Source: Duncaniella sp.
GTDB taxonomy: Bacteria; Bacteroidota; Bacteroidia; Bacteroidales; Muribaculaceae
Assembly (NCBI GenBank): GCA_022511285.1
Contig: JAFLRW010000096.1
Span: 1 to 6,776 of the forward strand
Direction of reading: 5' to 3'
DNA: 6,776 bases
In this document: positions 1-5,980 of the stretch, piece after piece
Position numbering within the stretch: the first letter of the stretch is position 1
How the letters are laid out: each line of letters begins with the position of its first letter
The notes under the pieces: generated by a model
Databases searched by the model: none
What the model was told of the DNA's origin: nothing
The model's input: only the letters and a program-made list of their open reading frames with translations
Translations under genes and position numbers: made by a program

Positions 1-1
1 C

Positions 2-130
2 ATTGAGCGTGAGCGCAACCGCTACGAGCTCCACTTTCCGCGCCGCTCCGCCTGGGATGGAGCCTTTGGCCGCCCAGGCTACGATGACGACGATGACTAC
101 AACCCCCTCGACGCATACTGTGTAGACTGA
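2..130 (+). CDS. C-terminal fragment of an unidentified protein (5' end outside window)
   Basis: An open frame enters from the left edge and ends at TGA 128-130, giving 42 residues. I chose this frame because its third codon positions are strongly G/C-rich, like the neighbouring genes; the +1-shifted frame is also open to TAG 123-125 but has a less natural composition. The fragment is basic and aromatic at first (IERERNRYELHF) and then turns acidic, with five consecutive Asp followed by YNPLDAYCVD at the end. No domain or family can be recognised from so short a tail, so no function is proposed. It lies 145 bp upstream of the lptD-like gene on the same strand. That gene has its own promoter, so the two are probably not a tight operon. 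Confidence 0.55.
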   Translation: MERERNRYELHFPRRSAWDGAFGRPGYDDDDDYNPLDAYCVD

Positions 131-164
131 TCTGCAGAATCTGTCCCGAAGGATAAGTGGATGA

Positions 165-198
165 TTGTTGGCAGTTTGATTAGAATTGTCTAACTTTG
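165..198 (+). promoter_or_regulatory. Bacteroidota-type sigma-A promoter for lptD
   Basis: A -7 box TAACTTTG (191-198) matches the Bacteroidota consensus TAnnTTTG exactly. A -33 TTG (168-170, within TTGTTG 165-170) lies 20 bp upstream, the spacing expected for the Bacteroides primary sigma factor. Transcription would start near 203-207, giving a 5' leader of about 70 bases before ATG 276. The second promoter in this window has the same geometry. The call rests on motif match and position only. Confidence 0.75.
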
Positions 199-208
199 CA
201 CGATATTT

Positions 209-224
209 CTCCACAAGAGTGGAG
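209..224 (+). other. Small stem-loop at the predicted 5' end of the lptD mRNA
   Basis: CTCCAC (209-214) and GTGGAG (219-224) are perfect reverse complements separated by the loop AAGA, giving a 6-bp stem. It falls within a few bases of the predicted transcription start. No U-tract follows, so it is not an intrinsic terminator. A 5'-terminal hairpin can protect mRNA from decay; that role is inference here. Confidence 0.45.
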
Positions 225-250
225 CGAATCGTTGTGACTCTATAACAACA

Positions 251-264
251 ACTTCAACCGAAGT
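251..264 (+). other. Small stem-loop just upstream of the lptD start codon
   Basis: ACTTC (251-255) and GAAGT (260-264) are perfect reverse complements around an AACC loop. The stem ends 11 bases before ATG 276, near where the ribosome would bind. Five base pairs can occur by chance, so any regulatory meaning is weakly supported. Confidence 0.3.
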
Positions 265-275
265 CCGGGAAAGTG

Positions 276-3212
276 ATGCGAAAATCACATATTTATATTA
301 TTGTCACTGTGCTGCTATGTGCGGTGAGCATATTGGCGTCGGAGCCTCCAGCCCCGACCTCGATAGTGCCCGCCCGGGCTCCTGAAATGGATGATATGGA
401 GGTGGCGCCGGCTGATACTACCCGGATGGTTGAGGAGATGGCCCCGGCTGATACTACTCGGATGGTTGAGGAGGTGGCCCCGGCTGACACGGTTCGGGTG
501 ATTGAGGCGTTGGCTATGGAAGACACCGTCGCCATTTCATCCGATAGCATAGTGCAGACCTCAGGAGTGGCAACGCGCCACAGCCGTCCGTCAGCTCCGC
601 AGGACTCCACGCGCCGCACACGGCTGAGCCGCACCCGCATAGCCCCGCAGCGCGATTCTATCCGCATAGTGCGCAGCAAAGTGGATATAGACAATGCCGT
701 CGATTTTGCTGCCGCCGATTCGCTTGTGCTCGTGGGGCGTAATCTCGCATATATGTATGGCCAAAGCCAGGTCACCTATGGTGATATCAAGCTCGATGCA
801 AGCCGCATAAGGATGAATCTTGACTCGACGACGGTCTATGCCGTGGGCACTCCCGATTCTCTTGGCGACCTTCAGGGCTCTCCGGTGTTTACTGACAAGG
901 GCACTACTTACGAGGCCAAAACGATGACTTACAACTTTGACACCGAATATGGATATATCACCGATGTGGTGACTCAGCAGGGGGAGGGTTATCTGACAGG
1001 CGGCCGCACAAAAAAGGTTGGGGAGAATACGTTTTATATCGAAAACGGCCGCTATACCACTTGTGATGACCACGATGACCCTCACTTCTATCTGCAGCTC
1101 ACAAAGGCCAAGGTGCGCCCCGGCAAAGATGTGGCTATGGGGCCGGGCTATATGGTGTTGGCCGGTTTGCCGCTGCCGTTGGCTGTGCCGTTCGGCTACT
1201 TCCCTTTCTCTGACAAATACTCGTCGGGCATCATTTTCCCATCGTTTGGCGACGATTATAACCGCGGTTACTATCTGAGCAACGGCGGATATTATTTTGC
1301 CATCAACGACAATATTGACCTTGCTCTGACCGGCGAACTCTACACTCTCGGTTCGTGGGGCTTGAGGGCGCAGTCATCCTACTTGAAACGGTATAAATTC
1401 TCCGGTTCGTTCAATATGTCGTATCTGAAGACAATCACCGGCGACAAGGGGATGCCTGATTATCAGAAATCCACTAACTTCCAGGTGTTGTGGAGCCACC
1501 AGCAGGATGCCAAGGCCAATCCTAATCTCAACTTTTCGGCTTCGGTAAATTTCACCACTTCGGGCTACTCGCGCAACGACCTCGGGTCATACTACTCCAA
1601 CTCCTTTACGGAAAACACGAAGAGTTCGACGGTCAACCTCACCTATCGTGTCCCCAATTCGAAGTGGAGCATCTCCACCAATGCCAATATCTCACAACGC
1701 TCGCAGGATTCCACGCTCGCCGTGTCGTTTCCCAACGTCACTGTGAGCCTGTCACAGGTCTATCCCTTCAAGCGCAAACGCGCCGTAGGAGCTGAAAAAT
1801 GGTATGAGAAAATCAAACTCTCTTATTCGGGACAATTTAACAACTCCCTCACAGCCAAGCAGGACGAGTTTTTTAAGAAAAGCCTCATCAAGGACTGGCG
1901 CAACGGCATGAAGCACTATGTGCCCATATCGGCTACGTTCAATGTGATGAAGTATATCAACGTCACTCCCTCGCTCAGTTTCACCGACCGTATGTACACA
2001 CGCAAGATACGGCGCCAATGGGACCCCAATGCCTCGGCAGAGGTGATGGATACTACATACAGCTTCTACAACGTGTGGGACTTCTCGGCCTCCGTCGGGG
2101 CATCAACCAAGGTCTACGGTTTTTTCAAGCCGCTGCCGTTTCTTGGCGACAAGGTGAAGATGATACGCTGGGTGGCTACGCCCAACATATCATTCTCCGG
2201 CGCCCCTGACTTCTCGTCGCCGTTTTTTGGATATTACGGCACATATACTTACACCGATGCCCGCGGCCAACTGCAACAGCGACAGTATTCAATGTTCCCC
2301 AACTCGCTATTCGGCACTCCGGGCTCGGGAAAGACAGGAGCCCTTAGCTTCTCGCTTTCAAATAATGTGGAGATGAAGGTGCGCAATGACAATGACTCCA
2401 TAGGAGAGCGGAAAGTGTCGCTCATAGAGAACTTTTCCCTCAATCAGAGCTACAACTTTGCGGCCGACTCCATGCGATGGTCTAACCTGAACACCTCGAT
2501 AATGCTCCGCCTGGTCAAGAACTTCAATCTCAATCTCTCGGCCACGTGGGATGTGTACATGTATGGACTTAATGCCTCGGGCAATCCTGTGCGTATCAAC
2601 AAACTGCGTCTAACCCACGGCAAGGGCTGGGGAAAGCTCTCGAGCACGGGCACGTCGTTCAGCTACACGCTTAATGCTGATACGTTTAAGAAACTTTTTG
2701 GCATCGGAAAGAAGAAGGACAAGGATGGCAAAGACAACGCCTCGCAGTCATCATCATCGTCGGCACAGACGGCGTCATCCCCGTCATCATCCTCCTCGTC
2801 GTCCTCAAAAAAGAAAGGCATACAGATAGGCCCTGACGGATATATGGACTGGTCAGTGCCTTGGAATTTGACATTGAACTATTCCGTCAATTATGGTTAC
2901 GGGGCTTTTGACTACAAGAAACTCGAATATAAAGGGAAAATCACTCAAAACCTGTCATTTACGGGCAATATGCGTCCTACGGCCAATTGGAATATAGGAT
3001 TTTCAGCATCATATAACTTTGACACCCACAAACTGGCCTATATGAACTGTAATATCTCGCGCGATATGCACTGCTTCACTATGCGAGCCAGTTTCGTGCC
3101 GGTAGGCCCGTATAAGAGCTATAATTTCCATATATCAGTCAAATCATCACTCCTCTCCGACCTTAAATACGACAAACGCTCATCACTCTCCAATGGCGTG
3201 AAGTGGAAATAA
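276..3212 (+). CDS. lptD: LptD-like outer-membrane LPS assembly protein (OstA/Imp family, Bacteroidota type)
   Basis: This is the outer-membrane translocon that, with lipoprotein LptE, inserts lipopolysaccharide or lipooligosaccharide into the outer leaflet. The protein is 978 residues from ATG 276; GTG 273 directly before it is an alternative start adding one residue. Residues 1-21 form a Sec signal peptide (basic MRK, hydrophobic core, likely cleavage after SILA). Residues 43-90 hold tandem 12-residue repeats and about 90-135 a Ser/Arg-rich linker. From about 136 to 300 comes the LptA-like beta-jellyroll, including YGDIKLDASRI and ENGRYTTCDDHDDPHF (C263). After about 313 the sequence alternates aromatic and polar residues, as in an outer-membrane beta-barrel. 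A Lys/Asp/Ser-rich insertion occupies about 812-847. The C-terminus is SNGVKWK, aromatic only at the penultimate position. Mature-protein cysteines are C263, C925 and C933. The N-terminal extension and insertion make it longer than E. coli LptD (784 residues). No LptE gene is visible. Family assignment is strong; LPS transport is inferred from family. Confidence 0.88.
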   Translation: MRKSHIYIIVTVLLCAVSILASEPPAPTSIVPARAPEMDDMEVAPADTTRMVEEMAPADTTRMVEEVAPADTVRVIEALAMEDTVAISSDSIVQTSGVATRHSRPSAPQDSTRRTRLSRTRIAPQRDSIRIVRSKVDIDNAVDFAAADSLVLVGRNLAYMYGQSQVTYGDIKLDASRIRMNLDSTTVYAVGTPDSLGDLQGSPVFTDKGTTYEAKTMTYNFDTEYGYITDVVTQQGEGYLTGGRTKKVGENTFYIENGRYTTCDDHDDPHFYLQLTKAKVRPGKDVAMGPGYMVLAGLPLPLAVPFGYFPFSDKYSSGIIFPSFGDDYNRGYYLSNGGYYFAINDNIDLALTGELYTLGSWGLRAQSSYLKRYKFSGSFNMSYLKTITGDKGMPDYQKSTNFQVLWSHQQDAKANPNLNFSASVNFTTSGYSRNDLGSYYSNSFTENTKSSTVNLTYRVPNSKWSISTNANISQRSQDSTLAVSFPNVTVSLSQVYPFKRKRAVGAEKWYEKIKLSYSGQFNNSLTAKQDEFFKKSLIKDWRNGMKHYVPISATFNVMKYINVTPSLSFTDRMYTRKIRRQWDPNASAEVMDTTYSFYNVWDFSASVGASTKVYGFFKPLPFLGDKVKMIRWVATPNISFSGAPDFSSPFFGYYGTYTYTDARGQLQQRQYSMFPNSLFGTPGSGKTGALSFSLSNNVEMKVRNDNDSIGERKVSLIENFSLNQSYNFAADSMRWSNLNTSIMLRLVKNFNLNLSATWDVYMYGLNASGNPVRINKLRLTHGKGWGKLSSTGTSFSYTLNADTFKKLFGIGKKKDKDGKDNASQSSSSSAQTASSPSSSSSSSSKKKGIQIGPDGYMDWSVPWNLTLNYSVNYGYGAFDYKKLEYKGKITQNLSFTGNMRPTANWNIGFSASYNFDTHKLAYMNCNISRDMHCFTMRASFVPVGPYKSYNFHISVKSSLLSDLKYDKRSSLSNGVKWK
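402..545 (+). repeat. 36-bp in-frame tandem repeats in the lptD N-terminus (three clear copies, one degenerate)
   Basis: Units lie at 402-437, 438-473 and 474-509, encoding VAPADTTRMVEE, MAPADTTRMVEE and VAPADTVRVIEA. A diverged fourth unit at 510-545 encodes LAMEDTVAISSD and keeps A, D, T and V at matching positions. Units 1 and 2 agree at 33 of 36 bases, so that duplication looks recent; unit 3 is more diverged. The block follows the signal peptide and would be an acidic, probably flexible periplasmic linker before the LptA-like domain. Each unit is 12 codons, so copy-number change would keep the frame. Confidence 0.9.
2709..2816 (+). repeat. Lys/Asp- and Ser-rich low-complexity insertion within the LptD barrel
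   Basis: Residues 812-847 begin with a charged stretch (KKKDKDGKDN), continue with serine runs at 825-829 and 837-844 separated by AQTASSP, and end with KKK. The serine codons are a mix of TCA, TCC and TCG, so the tract is not a pure trinucleotide repeat, although 2748-2807 is clearly TCN-biased. Its hydrophilic nature suggests a long exposed loop between barrel strands, but which side of the membrane it faces cannot be decided from sequence. Confidence 0.8.
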
Positions 3213-3270
3213 CTTTACGCTCTGAAGCGGCTTGGGGGGTGTGCTTGATTCGGAGATTTTTGTTAAGGCC

Positions 3271-3301
3271 TTGGAGATTTTTTGTTTTTTGAGTACTTTT
3301 G
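3271..3301 (+). promoter_or_regulatory. Bacteroidota-type sigma-A promoter for the yicC-gmk-nadD operon
   Basis: The -7 box TACTTTTG (3294-3301) matches TAnnTTTG exactly, and a -33 TTG (3271-3273) sits 20 bp upstream, the same spacing as the lptD promoter. The spacer is strongly T-rich. Transcription should begin about 3306-3310, leaving a leader of about 40 bases before ATG 3348. No convincing terminator separates it from lptD, so read-through from upstream remains possible. Confidence 0.78.
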
Positions 3302-3309
3302 TAGCATAT

Positions 3310-3331
3310 AACCAATCTGAAACCAATCTGA
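3310..3331 (+). repeat. Perfect 11-bp tandem direct repeat at the predicted start of the yicC transcript
   Basis: AACCAATCTGA occurs at 3310-3320 and again, with no gap, at 3321-3331. The pair begins at or within a few bases of the transcription start predicted from the -7 box and ends 16 bases before the yicC ATG. It could be a protein-binding site, an element of the message leader, or a simple slippage duplication; the sequence alone does not decide. Confidence 0.85.
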
Positions 3332-3347
3332 GTTTTAAATATCACCT

Positions 3348-4229
3348 ATGTTGTATTCAATGACCGGATTCGGGAAGGGCGTGGCAGAGCTTCCCGGCAA
3401 GAAAATCACAGTTGAAGTAAAATCCCTTAATTCCAAGCAGGCTGATATTTCGGTAAGAATACCGTTGGCCCTGCGCGGTGTGGAGCTTGACTTGAGGCAA
3501 CGTGTGGCAGCATCCTTGCTGCGTGGCAAGATTGATGTGACTGTGAGTGTGGATGTTATTGCCGGGGAAGCGCAGCAAGTGCTGAATATTCCGGCTATAC
3601 GACAATATGCCGAGCGCATTAAAGAGATGCGCGACGCGCTCTCTCTGCCCGAACCCGCTGATTGGTACGCTCTTCTGTTGCGATTTCCCGATTCGATGAA
3701 GAGCGAGCAGGCCCCTGAAACGGATGATGCCGAGGCCCGGGCGACAATGTGCGCGCTTGATGAGGCTCTCACGGCACTGAAGGCTCATCGAAGAGTCGAA
3801 GGGGAAAAGCTTGAAGGGTTCTTTGCCGCCAGAGTGAAAAACATTGCAGAGCGCTTGGCCGAAGTGCCCCGCTATGAGGGGGAAAGGATTGAGCGGATTC
3901 GTGCTCGAATGGAGGAGGGGTTGGCCAACCTCGCCGCAAATATTGATTTTGACAAATCGCGCATTGAACAGGAGCTCTTCTTTTATATCGAAAAGCTTGA
4001 TGTTAATGAAGAGAAGCAACGCTTGGCCCAGCATCTTGAATATTTCATCCAGACAATGGGAGCGGAAGGTGAGGCTCAGGGAAAGAAACTGGGCTTTATA
4101 GCTCAGGAGATGGGGCGTGAGATTAACACCCTCGGCTCTAAAAGCAATCACTCCGAGATGCAACGCATTGTGGTGATGATGAAAGATGAACTGGAGCAGA
4201 TTAAGGAGCAGGTGCTCAATGTGCTGTGA
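3348..4229 (+). CDS. yicC: YicC family endoribonuclease-like protein
   Basis: This is a 293-residue protein, close to the family's usual 285-295. It opens with the family signature MLYSMTGFG (residues 1-9), followed by KITVEVKSLNSK (19-30). The C-terminal DUF1732-type region is well preserved: EKLDVNEEKQRLAQHLEYF (215-233), GKKLGFIAQEMGREINTLGSKS (245-266) and the ending ELEQIKEQVLNVL. E. coli YicC is reported to be an endoribonuclease acting on a small RNA; activity of this homologue is inferred from family. ATG 3348 is the only start that keeps the conserved N-terminus, and it follows an A/T-rich leader. The gene is first in a predicted operon and lies 32 bp before gmk, a yicC-gmk pairing found in many bacteria. 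No catalytic residue appears lost. Confidence 0.92.
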   Translation: MLYSMTGFGKGVAELPGKKITVEVKSLNSKQADISVRIPLALRGVELDLRQRVAASLLRGKIDVTVSVDVIAGEAQQVLNIPAIRQYAERIKEMRDALSLPEPADWYALLLRFPDSMKSEQAPETDDAEARATMCALDEALTALKAHRRVEGEKLEGFFAARVKNIAERLAEVPRYEGERIERIRARMEEGLANLAANIDFDKSRIEQELFFYIEKLDVNEEKQRLAQHLEYFIQTMGAEGEAQGKKLGFIAQEMGREINTLGSKSNHSEMQRIVVMMKDELEQIKEQVLNVL

Positions 4230-4261
4230 CCTCACTGTGTATGGACCTTCATATAAAAGCG

Positions 4262-4837
4262 ATGGAGACAGGTAGGATAATTATTATTTCGGCACCATCC
4301 GGATGTGGCAAGTCGACTATCATTAACTCGCTGCTTGACCGCGGTGAGATTGATATGCAGTTCTCTGTCTCTGCCACCAATCGCTCGCCGCGACAGGGAG
4401 AGCGTCACGGTGTCAACTATTATTTTCTCACGGACGCAGAGTTTCAAGATTCGATAGCGGCAGGCGAGTTTGTGGAATATGAGGAGGTGTATCCCGGTCG
4501 TTATTATGGCACTCTGCGGCGCGAAGTGAGCCGCATCACTGATGCCGGTCACAACGTGGTCCTGGATGTCGACGTCAAGGGCGGAGTCAGAGTCAAGGAA
4601 TTGTATGGCTCTGATGCCGTCAGCATCTTCATTGCGCCGCCCTGTGTCGAAGCATTGCGCGCACGGCTCGAAGGCCGAGGCACAGAGAGCGCCGAGCAGA
4701 TTGACCAGCGTGTGGGTCGTGCGCAATATGAGCTCTCGTTTGCTCCTCAGTTTGACCATACAGTGATCAATGATGATCTTGCGCAGGCTGTGCGGGAGGT
4801 GGAGCAAATCATCAAGAAGTTTATCAGTCGAAAATAA
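4262..4837 (+). CDS. gmk: Guanylate kinase
   Basis: Guanylate kinase phosphorylates GMP (and dGMP) to GDP (dGDP) with ATP in the cytoplasm, an essential step toward GTP. The 191-residue protein begins METGRIIIISAPSGCGKST, with the P-loop at residues 11-19 carrying Cys where Ala or Ser is more usual. The GMP-binding region follows: SATNRSPRQGERHGVNYYFL (37-56), with R41, R44 and Y53, then EFVEYEEVYPGRYYGT (69-84). VVLDVDVKGG (99-108) and RLEGRGTES (135-143, lid region) complete the fold. I chose ATG 4262 because homologues start a few residues before the first beta-strand; upstream in-frame GTG 4226 and ATG 4241 would add an atypical 12- or 7-residue extension, and GTG 4226 would overlap the yicC stop. 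The gene lies 32 bp after yicC and 8 bp before nadD. Confidence 0.95.
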   Translation: METGRIIIISAPSGCGKSTIINSLLDRGEIDMQFSVSATNRSPRQGERHGVNYYFLTDAEFQDSIAAGEFVEYEEVYPGRYYGTLRREVSRITDAGHNVVLDVDVKGGVRVKELYGSDAVSIFIAPPCVEALRARLEGRGTESAEQIDQRVGRAQYELSFAPQFDHTVINDDLAQAVREVEQIIKKFISRK

Positions 4838-4845
4838 AAGACAAT

Positions 4846-5427
4846 ATGAGAATCGGTCTGCTTGGGGGCTCGTTTAATCCGATCCACATAGGGCATCTGA
4901 TGTTGGCAAGCTATATGCAGCAGTATGTGGGTTTTGATGAGGTGTGGCTAATGCTTTCGCCCCTAAATCCCCTGAAAGTAGACACCGCCGACCTTATTCC
5001 CGATATTCGCCGTCTGCAAATGTTGGATATCGCTATTGGCGATGCCAAGGGCCTGGTCGTAAATGATATAGAGCTGTCAATGCCTCGCCCGTCATACACC
5101 ATCAACACATTGCGCTATCTCAGCAAGAAATACCAGCGCCACACGTTTAAACTTATCATAGGCAGCGACAACTGGAAAATATTCTCGCAGTGGAAGGACT
5201 CAGAGGAGATTCTCGATGATTATGGGGTGATGGTGTATCCCCGTCCCGGCTATCCGCTCGGCACTGTCTATGATGACCGCGTGGAGATTGTCAAGGCTCC
5301 GGTCACAGATATATCGAGCACATTTATCCGTCAAGGCATTGCCCGTGGCAGGGATATGAGATATTTTCTTCCGGTCGGGGTGTATGATTACATAAAAACC
5401 AATAATCTGTATGGATATAAAGCCTAA
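4846..5427 (+). CDS. nadD: Nicotinate-nucleotide adenylyltransferase (NaMN adenylyltransferase)
   Basis: The enzyme joins NaMN and ATP to form deamido-NAD, the penultimate step of NAD synthesis in the cytoplasm. The 193-residue product has the nucleotidyltransferase signature GGSFNPIHIGH at residues 7-17 (HxGH at 14-17), RPSYTINTL (81-89), IIGSDNW (104-110) and the second nucleotide-binding motif ISSTFIR (156-162), all as expected for NadD. Length is normal. The start ATG 4846 follows the gmk stop by 8 bp and has an A-rich upstream stretch (AAAATAAAAGACAAT), a typical Bacteroidota ribosome-binding region without a Shine-Dalgarno. Its last 17 bases overlap the next gene, which suggests coupled translation. 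NadE and other NAD genes are not in the window. Confidence 0.95.
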   Translation: MRIGLLGGSFNPIHIGHLMLASYMQQYVGFDEVWLMLSPLNPLKVDTADLIPDIRRLQMLDIAIGDAKGLVVNDIELSMPRPSYTINTLRYLSKKYQRHTFKLIIGSDNWKIFSQWKDSEEILDDYGVMVYPRPGYPLGTVYDDRVEIVKAPVTDISSTFIRQGIARGRDMRYFLPVGVYDYIKTNNLYGYKA

Positions 5428-5938
5428 TACACTGAGTCTGATCGCCCTCTGCCGCGAATACTGCGCGGAGATAGAGGGGGTTGATGAAGCGGATGCCACA
5501 GAGTTTGTCCGCGCTATGGTGCGTCTGCTCCCGCGCATCTATATTGCAGCCACTGACCTTGACCGTATGGTGACTGTCGAGGAGAGCGAAGATCAAGGCC
5601 TTGACAATTATCTTGAAGAGGATTATTATGAGTCGTTGCGCTTCAAACTCGAAAATCTGTTCGGCCCTGACGATGTGTATCTTGAGGTGTTTGAATCCGA
5701 GATGAAATATTCCGACACTCCGATTAGGGCCAGTCTGGCCGAGGGGCTTTGTGATCTGTTTCAAACCTTCTATAACTTTACAGAGTCTGTCAAAGGGGCT
5801 TTTAGCGAGGACCTGCTTGCCGCAGCTGTCAATGGTGTGCGCGACGAGTTTGAGTCCGGATGGAGTCAAATGCTCGTCAATGTGATGCGTCCGCTCAATG
5901 CCATAGTCAACCGCACACTATCCGACGATGAATATTAA
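5411..5938 (+). CDS. DUF5063 family protein of unknown function
   Basis: This 175-residue acidic protein has no signal peptide or membrane segment and looks cytoplasmic and mostly alpha-helical. Resemblance to the Bacteroidota DUF5063 family rests on remembered pattern: an N-terminal helix with EYCAEIE (16-22), VRLLPRIYIAATDL (37-50), a Glu/Asp-rich middle (57-75), FGPDDVYLEVFESEMKYSDTP (84-104) and a C-terminal GWSQMLVNVMRPLNAIV (150-166). No enzymatic motif is visible and the function is unknown. ATG 5411 lies inside the end of nadD (17-bp overlap, different frame), pointing to translational coupling and a shared message. The next in-frame ATG would remove the first conserved helix, so 5411 is preferred. 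The tail SDDEY ends 42 bp before rpiB. Confidence 0.8.
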   Translation: MDIKPNTLSLIALCREYCAEIEGVDEADATEFVRAMVRLLPRIYIAATDLDRMVTVEESEDQGLDNYLEEDYYESLRFKLENLFGPDDVYLEVFESEMKYSDTPIRASLAEGLCDLFQTFYNFTESVKGAFSEDLLAAAVNGVRDEFESGWSQMLVNVMRPLNAIVNRTLSDDEY

Positions 5939-5980
5939 CACCACAAATACGACAAAGACAATTAAAATTAAGCAATAAAA

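Noticed and set aside
276..340. Lipoprotein signal (C14) at the LptD N-terminus
   Set aside because: The residues before the cysteine are VLL, which does not fit a lipobox needing Gly, Ala or Ser just before Cys; a signal peptidase I site after SILA fits better.
3014..3021. TAACTTTG inside lptD as an internal promoter
   Set aside because: The -7 box matches, but there is no TTG at the required 20-bp distance and it lies in coding sequence for a conserved barrel.
3218..3290. Intrinsic terminator after lptD
   Set aside because: The only stem near the stop is 4 bp (CGCT/AGCG at 3218-3229) and is not followed by a T-run; the later T-tract (3278-3290) is preceded only by the loop-less palindrome AAGGCCTT and is part of the promoter spacer.
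3357..4235. Long minus-strand open frame (292 codons) opposite yicC
   Set aside because: It mirrors a well-conserved gene almost end to end, its translation shows no recognisable motif, and no promoter or ribosome-binding region was seen for it. It is best explained by codon bias in yicC.
4226..4261. GTG 4226 or ATG 4241 as the gmk start
   Set aside because: The added residues are unlike guanylate kinase N-termini, and ATG 4262 puts the first beta-strand and P-loop at the usual position.
4232..4807. Minus-strand open frame (191 codons) opposite gmk
   Set aside because: It lies wholly antisense to a strongly conserved guanylate kinase, and its Cys/His/Arg-rich translation looks like reverse-frame noise.
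5324..5869. Minus-strand open frame (181 codons) opposite nadD and DUF5063
   Set aside because: It spans two real overlapping genes on the other strand and has no family-like sequence.
5939..5980. Separate promoter in front of rpiB
   Set aside because: The 42-bp gap is A-rich and contains no TAnnTTTG or suitably spaced TTG; it looks like a translation-initiation region only.
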